Below are positions 1 to 7,515 of a stretch of DNA of 64,000 bases, piece by piece (within the stretch, counting starts at the first letter, position 1; every line of letters starts with the position of its first letter). The notes below the pieces were generated by a model. It had not been told where the DNA came from. It did no database searches and worked only from the letters and a program-made list of their open reading frames with translations. The stretch lies in NCBI GenBank assembly GCA_044348085.1, contig JBIKTM010000009.1, positions 9,868 to 73,867 of the forward strand, written 5' to 3'. Source of the DNA: Verrucolacustris sp044348085. GTDB taxonomy: Bacteria > Verrucomicrobiota > Verrucomicrobiia > Methylacidiphilales > Verrucolacustridaceae. A program made the position numbers and the translations under genes.

Positions 1-813
1 TTTGCGCCGAATCCCGACTATTTCGACCCAGAAAATATCGTTAAGTTGGCGATTGAGGGTGGTTGTAATGCCGTGACGTCGACGTTGGGTGTATTGGGAG
101 CGGTGGCTCGAAAATATGCTCATCGGATTCCTTTTGTTTTAAAAATCAATCATAACGAGTTGCTGACCTATCCGAATGTGGCTGACCAGAAGCTGTTTGC
201 CGGTGTGAAACAGGCATTCGATATGGGGGCGGTTGGTGTGGGAGCCACAATTTACTTTGGATCACCTGAATCGGGGCGGCAGATCGAGGAGATTTCCCGT
301 TCGTTCGCGATTGCTCATGAGCTCGGCATGTACACGATCCTATGGTGTTACATTCGAAATCCTGCCTTTAAAACAAAGGAGAAGGATTATCACCTGTCGG
401 CCGATCTGACCTCGCAGGCCAACCACATCGGATCGACTATCCAAGCCGATATTATCAAACAGAAGCTCCCGGAGAACAACGGGGGCTACAATGCGTTGAA
501 GTTGGCGGGAAGTGATTATGGAAAGACCGATCCCCGGATTTATTCCGAGCTGACTTCGGATCATCCAATCGATCTTTGCCGATACCAGGTGTTGAACTGC
601 TTTGCCGGCCGAGCGGGACTGATTAATTCCGGTGGAGCTTCCGGTAAGAACGACATTGCTGAAGCGGTGAAGACGGCTGTCATCAATAAACGCGCGGGTG
701 GCATGGGACTCATTTCCGGTCGCAAAGCATTTCAAAAGCCTCTGAAGGATGGGGTTGAGATTTTAAACGCGATTCAGGACGTTTATCTCGCCAAGGAGAT
801 CGACATCGCTTGA
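1..813 (+). CDS. fbaB: Class I fructose-bisphosphate aldolase, 5' end cut by window edge
   Basis: Reversible cleavage of fructose 1,6-bisphosphate to DHAP and glyceraldehyde 3-phosphate in the cytoplasm, through a Schiff base. The frame is open from base 1, and 270 codons are visible. E. coli FbaB is about 350 residues, so roughly 80 N-terminal residues lie outside. FbaB/DhnA hallmarks are the stretches 'KINHNE', 'CYIRNPAFKTKEKDYHL', 'TIQADIIKQKLP' and 'KLAGSDYGKT', plus the C-terminal 'SGGASGKNDI' phosphate-binding loop. The TTG at 46 is internal and not a real start. The stop at 811-813 overlaps the start of the PfkB-type kinase, so the two are probably translationally coupled in a glycolytic/gluconeogenic operon. 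The family call is firm. Confidence 0.93.
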   Translation, partial: FAPNPDYFDPENIVKLAIEGGCNAVTSTLGVLGAVARKYAHRIPFVLKINHNELLTYPNVADQKLFAGVKQAFDMGAVGVGATIYFGSPESGRQIEEISRSFAIAHELGMYTILWCYIRNPAFKTKEKDYHLSADLTSQANHIGSTIQADIIKQKLPENNGGYNALKLAGSDYGKTDPRIYSELTSDHPIDLCRYQVLNCFAGRAGLINSGGASGKNDIAEAVKTAVINKRAGGMGLISGRKAFQKPLKDGVEILNAIQDVYLAKEIDIA

Positions 814-1691
814 TGTCCATTCGCGGGGACCGTGTCCACGCTCGGGTCTGGTGCTTTACGCCCAATCCCGTTTTCGAAACCAAGGTCGAATCTCCTAACG
901 GATGTGTTGTTTCATCCGCAGGAGGAAAAGGTCACAATGTTGCCCGTCAGTTAAGCCGATGGGGAGTCCCGGCCATCTCTGTGGTATGTAACGGTGGAGC
1001 TGAGGGAAAGGAATGGTTGGATCATGCTAGGAAAGAGGGGGTGAAAACCCTGCAGATTCCGGTTCGGGCTGGAATGAGGCAGGGGTGGGCTTGGTTGAAG
1101 GAAGGTGTAGAGCGGATCGATTTTTTTACGGAAGATTTGAAAGTCGGGAAAAGTGGCTGGCGAAAGATTAGGGATTTTTGGATACGGAATTGTAAGTCAG
1201 GGGACTGGTGGGTGGTGGCAGGAAGTTCGGCGACGGGCTGGCCGAAAGGTTGGTGGAAAAAAGTGATCGGGGATCTGCAAAAAAAAGGAGTCACTGTTGT
1301 GGTGGATAGCCGAGGGGCACTTTTACGGGAGGCGGTGCAGGCGGGGGCGGATTGGATCAAATGCAATCTTGCTGAGGCGGAAGCGACGACGGGAATGAAG
1401 GGAGTCGAGAGGTGTATCCAAAATCTGATAGGAAATGGAACAACGGGTGTGGTGGTGACTTTGGGGAAAAAGGGGTTGGTAGCCGAGGTGAACGGAGCCA
1501 TGTTTTCGATTCCCGCAGCCAAGGTAAAGGTCAAGGATCCGACCGGTGCGGGCGATGTGGTCACTGCCGCGCTTGCTTATGGTGAGACCCGCGGGTGGAC
1601 GATGGAGAAGACCTTGCGAATTGCGCTAGGAGTCGGCGCGCGGAAGGTCAGCCGCTGGGGTGATGTAGCCAAAGGTTGCCTGCGGGATTGA
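813..1691 (+). CDS. PfkB-family sugar (phosphate) kinase, 1-phosphofructokinase/tagatose-6-phosphate kinase-like
   Basis: Ribokinase-superfamily kinase, 292 residues from the ATG at 813; a TTG one codon earlier is the alternative. Both PfkB signatures are present: 'GGKGHNVARQ' near residue 30 (substrate side) and 'DPTGAGDVV' near residues 242-250, with Asp248 as the expected catalytic base. The GGKG-N-A form is typical of the LacC/FruK branch, which phosphorylates fructose 1-phosphate, tagatose 6-phosphate or fructose 6-phosphate. Lys- and Trp-rich surface segments around residues 90-150 are unusual. It overlaps the aldolase stop (TGATG), so it plausibly supplies that enzyme with bisphosphate. 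The substrate is inferred from context only; no PTS genes are visible nearby. Confidence 0.85.
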   Translation: MSIRGDRVHARVWCFTPNPVFETKVESPNGCVVSSAGGKGHNVARQLSRWGVPAISVVCNGGAEGKEWLDHARKEGVKTLQIPVRAGMRQGWAWLKEGVERIDFFTEDLKVGKSGWRKIRDFWIRNCKSGDWWVVAGSSATGWPKGWWKKVIGDLQKKGVTVVVDSRGALLREAVQAGADWIKCNLAEAEATTGMKGVERCIQNLIGNGTTGVVVTLGKKGLVAEVNGAMFSIPAAKVKVKDPTGAGDVVTAALAYGETRGWTMEKTLRIALGVGARKVSRWGDVAKGCLRD

Positions 1692-1723
1692 GTCGGGTGG
1701 GGGAAATCGCGTAGAATCTTTTT

Positions 1724-2452
1724 ATGGGAAGACAGTGGTTACATGCAAAGAGGGAGGTTGCCTCTCTAAAAAAATCGAAGACAACCAGCAAGTTTGTTCG
1801 CGAGATCAGCCTTGCCGCTAGGCAGGGGGCCGATCCCACACTGAATGCCCGATTGGCAGCCGCATTAGAGCGAGCCCGCAAGGAAAGTGTATCCCGGGAT
1901 ATCATAGAACGCGCGATTCAGAAGGGATCGGGAACGGGGGAAGGTAAAGATTCGTTGGAGCATATGGTGTTTGAGGGATATGCCCCACACAAAGTTCCTC
2001 TGATCGTGGAAGCGTATACGGATAATCACAACCGGACGGCTCCTGAGATTCGGGTGCTATTTAAGGCTGGGTCCTTGGGTTCTTCCGGAAGCAACCGTTT
2101 CCTTTTCGATCAGGTGGGAATTGTGGAGGCACATCATCCAAAAGCGGATACGGATCGGGAAACGGCGGCGATTGAGGCAGGGGCGAACGAAGTAGAGGCC
2201 TTATCCCATCAGCAAAATGACGATATTCCTGATGAGACCTGTGGGGCTCGATTTCTGACCGAACGTACGGCGATGCACGGGGTGGCGGATTGGCTCAAAA
2301 AGAATGGGTGGACCGTAGTGACGAGCGAATTGGGTTTTGTTCCGAAGAACTATCCTGAGCTGAGTGATGAAGCTCGTGGGGAAGTAGGGGCGTTTTTGCA
2401 ATCGCTGGAAGATCACGATGATGTCCATCGGATCTGGGCGGCTGTTCGTTAG
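1724..2452 (+). CDS. yebC: YebC/PmpR (TACO1) family protein
   Basis: YebC-family proteins act as DNA-binding regulators in some bacteria and as translation factors easing ribosome stalling at proline runs in others. The protein has 242 residues, close to the family norm of about 245. The N-terminal 'GRQWLHAKREVA' region corresponds to the usual GHSKWANIK segment but is divergent. The family core follows: 'EISLAARQGADPTLNARL', 'ALERARKESVSRDIIERAI', 'KGSGTGEG', and 'EGYAPHKVPLIVEAYTDN'. The middle domain ('GSLGSSGSNRFLFDQVG') and the C-terminal domain are complete. It begins 32 bp after the PfkB-type kinase and is followed two bases later by the DUF2256 gene. Function beyond family membership is not resolvable here. 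Confidence 0.93.
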   Translation: MGRQWLHAKREVASLKKSKTTSKFVREISLAARQGADPTLNARLAAALERARKESVSRDIIERAIQKGSGTGEGKDSLEHMVFEGYAPHKVPLIVEAYTDNHNRTAPEIRVLFKAGSLGSSGSNRFLFDQVGIVEAHHPKADTDRETAAIEAGANEVEALSHQQNDDIPDETCGARFLTERTAMHGVADWLKKNGWTVVTSELGFVPKNYPELSDEARGEVGAFLQSLEDHDDVHRIWAAVR

Positions 2453-2454
2453 TT

Positions 2455-2631
2455 GTGCGCCGTTCCGGACGATCCGTCGCCAAAGCCGATCTACCCCAAA
2501 AAACTTGCCTGCACTGCGGGCGACCGTTTGCCTGGCGGAAAAAGTGGGAACGTGTTTGGGACAAGGTGAAGTACTGCAGTGATGCGTGCCGAAGGGGGAA
2601 GTTATTCGTCCAGAAGGGCCTGAAAACGTAG
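2455..2631 (+). CDS. DUF2256 small zinc-ribbon-like protein
   Basis: A 58-residue protein starting at a GTG two bases after the yebC stop. It matches the DUF2256 pattern: 'LPQKTCLHCGRPFAWRKKW' followed by 'VWDKVKYCSDACRR'. Cys18, Cys21, Cys41 and Cys45 form a likely zinc site. The function of the family is unknown. From general knowledge its members often lie beside FeS-type photolyase/cryptochrome genes, and such a gene is present here at 5246-6778, about 2.6 kb away on the other strand. The last 30 bases overlap the 3' end of vapC in convergent orientation. The call rests on the strongly conserved Cys and Trp/Arg/Lys pattern despite the small size. Confidence 0.85.
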   Translation: MRRSGRSVAKADLPQKTCLHCGRPFAWRKKWERVWDKVKYCSDACRRGKLFVQKGLKT

Positions 2632-3000
2632 ACCCTTGATCTTGTCGAAATGTCGTCGATTCCGGGTGATCAGGGGTTTCTGGTGGGCTAATGCCGTGGC
2701 GGCGATCCAAAGATCATTTTGTCCCACGAGTTTGTAGGAAGGTTGATCCTGCAACGACGAGCAGAGGCGGGCGTAAAACGGGATGACCGGCTCGGCGTTC
2801 AGGATGGGTAACCCGATATGGAGGAACTGCCGAACTCGTTCTGGATCGTGTTTGGCCTTCTCGGCGCCGTGCCAGAACTCACCCAAAACAACCCAGGGGA
2901 GGCCGATGGATTGATCAGCGTTCCGGTTGGCGAAGGATTGGGCCCAGGGCTGTTTTCTCCAAAGTCCCACCAGCAAGGTCGTATCGGCAATCAGATCCAT
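2602..3000 (-). CDS. vapC: VapC-type PIN-domain ribonuclease toxin
   Basis: PIN-domain endoribonuclease of a type II toxin-antitoxin pair, 132 residues. Acidic metal-binding residues are seen at Asp6 ('LIADTTLLVG'), Glu41 ('VVLGEFWHG') and Asp96 ('GQNDLWIAATAL'). The family's C-terminal 'LITRNRRHFDKI' follows, in which Asn114 and Asp119 sit near the active site. All three core acids are present, so the toxin looks intact. Its start overlaps the antitoxin stop by 10 bp, the usual coupled arrangement. VapC toxins of known specificity cut tRNA or rRNA; the target here is unknown. The 3' end overlaps the DUF2256 gene on the opposite strand by 30 bp. Confidence 0.88.
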   Translation of the reverse strand: MDLIADTTLLVGLWRKQPWAQSFANRNADQSIGLPWVVLGEFWHGAEKAKHDPERVRQFLHIGLPILNAEPVIPFYARLCSSLQDQPSYKLVGQNDLWIAATALAHQKPLITRNRRHFDKIKGLRFQALLDE

Positions 3001-3221
3001 GGGTTATGTTTGGATGCTGACTTCTGGGTGATAGCTTTTTCCATTTTGTCGTTGCCGGGGAGACGGTCGGTTTGGTGGGTTTCCACAAAACGGAGGAAGG
3101 AGCCGAGGGTGCCGGGTTCGGGCACGACCCGTTTGACTACGCTCGAGAAGGATTCGTTCCCACCCTTTTTCCAGGCCTTCAATCGGGCGTAAGCAGGTTC
3201 ATCCAAGGTGATTGTCTTCAT
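2991..3221 (-). CDS. vapB: VapB-type antitoxin
   Basis: A 76-residue protein opening with 'MKTITLDEPAYARLKAWK' and 'ESFSSVVKRV', the N-terminal pattern of short VapB antitoxins of the ribbon-helix-helix-like type. The basic C-terminal tail ('MEKAITQKSASKHNPWI') is likely to wrap around the toxin. It is encoded directly upstream of and overlapping vapC by 10 bp. A 14-bp perfect palindrome lies 5-18 bases upstream of its ATG and is the probable autoregulatory operator. The pair sits downstream of, and on the same strand as, the rluE-like gene, with a gap of only 38 bp. Confidence 0.82.
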   Translation of the reverse strand: MKTITLDEPAYARLKAWKKGGNESFSSVVKRVVPEPGTLGSFLRFVETHQTDRLPGNDKMEKAITQKSASKHNPWI

Positions 3222-3225
3222 GTAT

Positions 3226-3239
3226 TCGTGTATACACGA
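3226..3239. promoter_or_regulatory. Palindromic operator upstream of vapBC
   Basis: TCGTGTATACACGA is a perfect 14-bp inverted repeat ending five bases before the vapB start codon. Read on the minus strand, TATACA inside the palindrome can serve as a -10 element, with TTGCTT 16 bases upstream as a -35 element. A VapB-VapC complex bound here would cover the promoter, which is standard autoregulation for this toxin-antitoxin class. That -10 would place transcription initiation at or within a base or two of the ATG, implying a leaderless or nearly leaderless message. The palindrome is seen directly; the operator role is inferred. Confidence 0.6.
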
Positions 3240-3259
3240 GTATGTGCATGAAGCAAGGA

Positions 3260-3820
3260 TCAGAAAAGGAGCTGACGGTCAGCCGAGTATAGTTCCCGCC
3301 AGTGACAAGGTTTGAGGTCTCCTAATTCCAGAGCACCGATCCGGACACGCAGTAGACGCAGGGTGGGATGACCGACGGCAGCGGTCATTTTACGAACCTG
3401 CCGGTTTTTGCCCTCCGTTAATTCGATGGCGATCCAGCTGTCAGGAATGGTCTTACGGACACGGATGGGTGGATCCCGTGGAGGGAGTTGGGGTTGGGGA
3501 TCCAGAAGCCAGGCTCGGCAAGGAAGGGTCTGATGTTCGCTGATGGAGACTCCGTGGGAGAGTTTTTCTAAGGCGGTTGATGTCGGTATTCCCTCCACTT
3601 GAGCCCAGTAGCAACGGGGGTGGGCGTTTTGAGGATCGAGTAAGCGGGTGTTGAGGCCGGGTTCGTCGCTGAGGAGGAGTAAGCCCTCCGAATCGGCATC
3701 GAGTCGACCTAGTGGATAAATGTCTTTGGGGAAGCCAAATTGGGCGAGGGTACGGTTAGGGGAGCCATCGGGAGTAAACTGGGAGAGGACTCCGTACGGT
3801 TTATGGAATGCGATCAGCAC
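3260..3820 (-). CDS. rluE: RluE-type 23S rRNA pseudouridine synthase
   Basis: RsuA/RluB/RluE-family pseudouridine synthase, 186 residues, without an N-terminal S4 domain, as in RluE (which modifies U2457 of E. coli 23S rRNA). It opens directly with the catalytic domain: 'LIAFHKPYGVLSQFTPD', then 'YPLGRLDADSEGLLLL' with the catalytic Asp in GRLD. Later comes 'ELTEGKNRQVRKMTAAVGHP', the family's RNA-binding motif. The exact target base is inferred from overall architecture. It lies 16 bp downstream of the repeat protein gene and 38 bp upstream of vapB, all on the minus strand. Confidence 0.87.
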   Translation of the reverse strand: MLIAFHKPYGVLSQFTPDGSPNRTLAQFGFPKDIYPLGRLDADSEGLLLLSDEPGLNTRLLDPQNAHPRCYWAQVEGIPTSTALEKLSHGVSISEHQTLPCRAWLLDPQPQLPPRDPPIRVRKTIPDSWIAIELTEGKNRQVRKMTAAVGHPTLRLLRVRIGALELGDLKPCHWRELYSADRQLLF

Positions 3821-3836
3821 ATGAAAATCCGAAATT

Positions 3837-5321
3837 CTAGCGGAGAAGCTTTTCTTTCGTCGCTTGATCTAATGTAGGGGTGCTGAGGATAAATTGGCGG
3901 GCGGCGGCTGGATCGTACTGCAACCAACGCGTGACGGCCGCCTCTACAGCACTCTTTCGTGCGTTCGGGGAAGAAATATCGACCGCCCACTGTGCAGCGG
4001 CTCCTGCATCGTATGGGGAGAGAGAGCCACAGTATGCGTTGAGGGCTGTATCCCGCAGGTCTGGGTCGTTCAAACTTCGGATCCATTGGCCAGCAGCTTG
4101 GGGATCGGTTCTGGCCCATGTGCCTGCGACAGCTCCAATGGCGGAGTTTCGATCTGTTTTCTTGGACAGGGAAAGGGACCAGCTGACAGCTTCCATGGGA
4201 TCCATCGAGGTCCAGCGTCCTGCGACAGATCCAATTCGAGAGGTAAAGAAGGGTTGTCCCATGGGGCTGGCGAGCCAGTTCGCTGCCGCCTGAGGATCGC
4301 TTCCGATGAGAGAACCCAAGGCGGCCTCGAAAAACTTTCTCTGAACAGGCCCTTGGGCCAATTTGGAGCCGAGAGCGACCTCAGTGGATTTTCCTAATCC
4401 CCAAGCAAGGGCAGCGTTCGGATCTTTCTTCACCCAGTCGCCTGCCAATTTTGCCATAAGGGCCCACTGAACATCTCCTGGCTGTTGAATCAACCAAGCA
4501 GCAGCTCCAGCCGGATCCCTTTTGGTCCACTCCCCGAGAATTGCATCTAAAGTTTTTTCTCGAACCGGCCCAGCAAGGGATCTGGCCCACTTCATAGCTG
4601 TTTGAAAATTCTTTGTGGCGTGAGGTGGAGCTGTGGCTGCGCTGGCGATTCCACGAGCGGATGCAGGACGCAATGAGGAGATGCTTTTTGCAGCAGCGGT
4701 GGAGTCTTTCTTGGCCCAAACGCTGTAGACTGTGCTGATGGAGGAGTCGCGAAGGGAGGGGGAGCCAAGGTTTCCCGCCCAGCGTGCGGCGGATGCAGGA
4801 TCGGCCGTGGCCCATATGGATAGGGCTTCCAAAAGAAGGCTTTCCTCGGCTCCCTGGAGGGCCGCTGTGTAGGCATATTGGCAGGCGAGTTGGGGTTCTA
4901 AGTTGGCCCAGCGTTGGACAAGCCAATGCTCCACCTGATCCGCGGAGGCTCCTGGAGACCAGGTGGAAAGTTGGGAAAGCTGGCTTCGAACTTCTGAGAG
5001 AGAAAGGGAGCGAATCGCCTTTTCGTCCCATTTTGCCTGACTCTTTGCGGCAGGATTAGCTTGGGGTTGTGTCGTCTTACCCTTTTTCTCTGGGGGCTTG
5101 GGTGTGGACGTTGGATTAGGTGATTGTTCTGTCGGGCTGGTCGACTCTGCAAGTGGATTAAAAAAGAGAGGACGGCCAAAAAAAGTTCCAATGACAAAGC
5201 CAACAAAAAGGGCTGCAGGAATGAAAAGAGAGCGAGCGGAGTGTTCTACTTTTGGGCTTCGAGAAACCTGAGGGCGTTTTGACGGATCTGCTTCTGATCG
5301 GCGGGGGTTTTTTTGTCCCAT
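3837..5321 (-). CDS. Membrane-anchored protein with about nine WA-DP-AAA-W helical repeats
   Basis: A 494-residue protein of unknown function. Residues 31-49 form a single membrane segment after a basic cytoplasmic tail, followed by a Pro/Thr/Lys-rich linker to about residue 105. The rest consists of imperfect repeats of 36-42 residues with the signature 'W...DP.AAA.W', for example 'GEWTKRDPAGAAAWL', 'GDWVKKDPNAALAW' and 'GTWARTDPQAAGQW'. These look like paired helices (HEAT/TPR-like scaffold) facing the periplasm. Such repeats are, as far as I know, common in Verrucomicrobiota. The chosen ATG overlaps the photolyase-family gene by 76 bp. Longer in-frame reading to 5603 is possible but would lie wholly inside that gene and lacks a sensible N-terminus. 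Confidence 0.75.
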   Translation of the reverse strand: MGQKNPRRSEADPSKRPQVSRSPKVEHSARSLFIPAALFVGFVIGTFFGRPLFFNPLAESTSPTEQSPNPTSTPKPPEKKGKTTQPQANPAAKSQAKWDEKAIRSLSLSEVRSQLSQLSTWSPGASADQVEHWLVQRWANLEPQLACQYAYTAALQGAEESLLLEALSIWATADPASAARWAGNLGSPSLRDSSISTVYSVWAKKDSTAAAKSISSLRPASARGIASAATAPPHATKNFQTAMKWARSLAGPVREKTLDAILGEWTKRDPAGAAAWLIQQPGDVQWALMAKLAGDWVKKDPNAALAWGLGKSTEVALGSKLAQGPVQRKFFEAALGSLIGSDPQAAANWLASPMGQPFFTSRIGSVAGRWTSMDPMEAVSWSLSLSKKTDRNSAIGAVAGTWARTDPQAAGQWIRSLNDPDLRDTALNAYCGSLSPYDAGAAAQWAVDISSPNARKSAVEAAVTRWLQYDPAAARQFILSTPTLDQATKEKLLR

Positions 5322-6778
5322 AAACTGACCATCATACCGATCCGCGGGTTTTTGCCAAAGCGCTTTGCGTGTTGCCCAAAAAAGTTCCAGTAAAGGGAGT
5401 GGAAGGGGCAGGCATCCGGGCCTTCTTTCTTTTTGGGGTCGAACCGGCAAGACGCACAGTGGTTGCCCATCTTTTCCTGATAGGCGGCTCCTGCTGCATA
5501 AGGTTTTGTGGCAAAAAAGCCACCATCGGCAAACAGGATCATCCCCAGCACGTTGGGGGCCATGACCCAGTCGTAGGCATCGAGGTACATTTCCGTGTAC
5601 CAACGGAGAACGGCCTGGGGCTCATAGCCTCCCAAGAGAAAGTAGTTCCCTAAAACCATGAGACGCTGAATGTGATGATTGTAAGCGTGGTCAACGGCAC
5701 CCTGAATGGCCTGCGAAACGCAACGCATGTCGGTATCCCCCGTGTAGGCCCAACGGGGGAGGGGGCGAGTGGCTTCAAGAAAGTTTACGTTTCGATACTC
5801 GGGCATTTTGAGCCAGTAGATTCCATGAATGAATTCCCGCCAGCCGAGAATTTGTCGGATGAATCCCTCTACGGAGTTCAGGGGTGCTTTGCCCTCACGA
5901 TAGGCTTTTTCTGCGGCGCCGATGCACTCCTGTGGAGAGAGGAAGCCTAGATTCAGAAAGGGGGAGAGGACCGAGTGAAAGAGGACGGACTGTCCCTCGA
6001 CCATCGTGTCTTCCCAAGGGCCAAACTTTTCCAGGCGTTGTCGAATGAAAACCTTTAACCACTCCAGGGCGCCCTCTCGGGTTGCGGGGATCCAGAGGTC
6101 GGCTCCTTTTCCGGGGTGATCGGGAAAGAGTTGTGCTACCTCCTTGGCAACTTGGGCAACCAGGGGGTCTTTGGTTGGGGGTGGAAGGGGAGGAATGACA
6201 GGTTTTTGCTTTGCGAATTCACGAAAGGTACGTCGGTTTTGGTCGTCCAGGTTCCAGTCTCCGCCTTCGGGTTTGCCGTTGGAATCGAGCAGGATCTTTC
6301 TCTCTGTTCGTAGACGACGGTAGTGAGATTCCATTAAGAGGCTTTTCTTTCCTTCAGCCCACGATTGAAACTCTGCACGGGGCACGAGGAACTGTGGGCT
6401 CGGATGGCGTTGGACGGGGATTCCCAGTTTCTTGGATAGGGCGGGAAGGGAGTGGTACGTGTCGTACTCGTTGGGGTCGAGAAGGTGAATTTCGCGAATA
6501 CGATGTTTTTGAATCCATTCGGCGAGTACGGCGGTGTAATCGGATCTTTTAGGAAGGTCGGTTAAGTGGTGGTAGAGAACGTGGTACTTCCTTTTCTTTA
6601 ATCCTGCGGCGTAGTGGCGCATGGCAGAGTAGAGAAGGGTTAATTTTTGTTGATGGTACCGAATGTGGGAACCGCGTGGTGCAGATTCAATCATACCGAC
6701 GAGAAGATCGGGACTGGTGGATAGGAGAAGTGGATGGTCGGGGAGGAGTTGGTCACCTAGGACCCAGATAAGGCGCAT
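5246..6778 (-). CDS. FeS-type bacterial photolyase/cryptochrome (PhrB-like)
   Basis: Deoxyribodipyrimidine photolyase-related protein of the FeS-BCP group, whose best-known member, Agrobacterium PhrB, repairs (6-4) photoproducts using FAD, a lumazine antenna and a [4Fe-4S] cluster. It has 510 residues, as expected. The N-terminal Rossmann segment 'IWVLGDQLLPDHPLL' is typical. Candidate cluster ligands Cys353, Cys441, Cys444 and Cys457 reproduce the spacing I recall for PhrB (350/438/441/454). The motif 'HAYNHHIQRLMVLGNY' contains the conserved His-rich substrate-pocket segment of the group. It heads a minus-strand run with the repeat protein and rluE. Repair activity rather than pure signalling is likely but not provable here. 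Confidence 0.93.
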   Translation of the reverse strand: MRLIWVLGDQLLPDHPLLLSTSPDLLVGMIESAPRGSHIRYHQQKLTLLYSAMRHYAAGLKKRKYHVLYHHLTDLPKRSDYTAVLAEWIQKHRIREIHLLDPNEYDTYHSLPALSKKLGIPVQRHPSPQFLVPRAEFQSWAEGKKSLLMESHYRRLRTERKILLDSNGKPEGGDWNLDDQNRRTFREFAKQKPVIPPLPPPTKDPLVAQVAKEVAQLFPDHPGKGADLWIPATREGALEWLKVFIRQRLEKFGPWEDTMVEGQSVLFHSVLSPFLNLGFLSPQECIGAAEKAYREGKAPLNSVEGFIRQILGWREFIHGIYWLKMPEYRNVNFLEATRPLPRWAYTGDTDMRCVSQAIQGAVDHAYNHHIQRLMVLGNYFLLGGYEPQAVLRWYTEMYLDAYDWVMAPNVLGMILFADGGFFATKPYAAGAAYQEKMGNHCASCRFDPKKKEGPDACPFHSLYWNFFGQHAKRFGKNPRIGMMVSLWDKKTPADQKQIRQNALRFLEAQK

Positions 6779-6864
6779 GGATCAAGGGTAGAGGAAATCC
6801 GTCTGCGTCAAGGGGGCGGTAAGAGATTTCTTGTTCTTAGGGATAAGCGGGGAATGATAGAGAA

Positions 6865-7515
6865 ATGCTGACATTTCCTGAGGAGATCGTTCTTTTGGCT
6901 TTGGATGACAAAACGGGGAAATTTGTGGATCTACCGCCTTTGGCGATGGATCAGGCGTTGGCGGGTGCCGCCTTACTGGAGTTGGCCTTTCAAAATCGGA
7001 TTGATACCGATTTAACCCATTTGAGTTTGGTAAACCCCAAGCCGACAGGGGAGGAGATGCTGGATCCTCTTTTGGAGAAAATTGTAACGGCGAAAGATAA
7101 GAAGGATGCAAAGTATTGGGTGGGGGTCTTTTCGGCCGATGGGGAGAAGATTCGGGAGAAGGTGCTACGCCGTTTGGTTCAGCGCGGTGTCTTGAAGCAT
7201 GAGGAGAAGAAGATTTTGTGGGTAATCCCAGGGCGTCGCTACCCGATGGTCAATGATCAGGAAGAGAGAGAGGTGCGGAAGCGGATTCGATCCGTGGTTG
7301 TGGATGGGGAAGTGCCAAGCCCTCGTGACGTTGTTTTGGTGAGCTTGGCGAGTGCTTGTCAGCTTTTGCGGTCTGTATTTACGGATGCCGATCTTCTGAA
7401 ATACAGCGCAAGAATTGCAGAGGTTTCTAAAATGGATCTGATTGGAAGAGCGGTTTCGAAGTCGGTTGCTGAAGTTCAGGAAGCGGTGATGCGGGCGGTT
7501 TTGTATTCGGTCTAA
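6865..7515 (+). CDS. GPP34 (GOLPH3/Vps74-like) family protein
   Basis: A 216-residue protein matching the GPP34 domain: 'LTFPEEIVLLALDDKTG' at the N-terminus, 'DQALAGAALLELAFQNRI', 'VLRRLVQRGVLKHEEKKI' and 'PSPRDVVLVSLASACQLL'. In eukaryotes GOLPH3 binds phosphatidylinositol 4-phosphate and sorts Golgi glycosyltransferases. Bacterial members exist, mainly described from actinobacteria, with no settled function. No signal peptide or membrane segment is present, so it is probably cytoplasmic or peripherally membrane-bound. A GGGGA sequence lies about ten bases before the ATG. It overlaps the end of the FmdB-like gene by 4 bp in convergent orientation. Confidence 0.85.
   Translation: MLTFPEEIVLLALDDKTGKFVDLPPLAMDQALAGAALLELAFQNRIDTDLTHLSLVNPKPTGEEMLDPLLEKIVTAKDKKDAKYWVGVFSADGEKIREKVLRRLVQRGVLKHEEKKILWVIPGRRYPMVNDQEEREVRKRIRSVVVDGEVPSPRDVVLVSLASACQLLRSVFTDADLLKYSARIAEVSKMDLIGRAVSKSVAEVQEAVMRAVLYSV

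Noticed and set aside
1022..1564. Minus-strand open frame inside the PfkB-type kinase gene
   Set aside because: Antisense shadow of a gene with both PfkB signatures; its translation is Ser/Thr/Pro-rich with no motif.
5322..5603. N-terminal extension of the repeat protein inside the photolyase gene
   Set aside because: In-frame sequence upstream of 5321 is Arg/Cys/Pro-rich nonsense antiphase to a well-conserved photolyase C-terminus, and it would bury the membrane anchor 120 residues into the chain.
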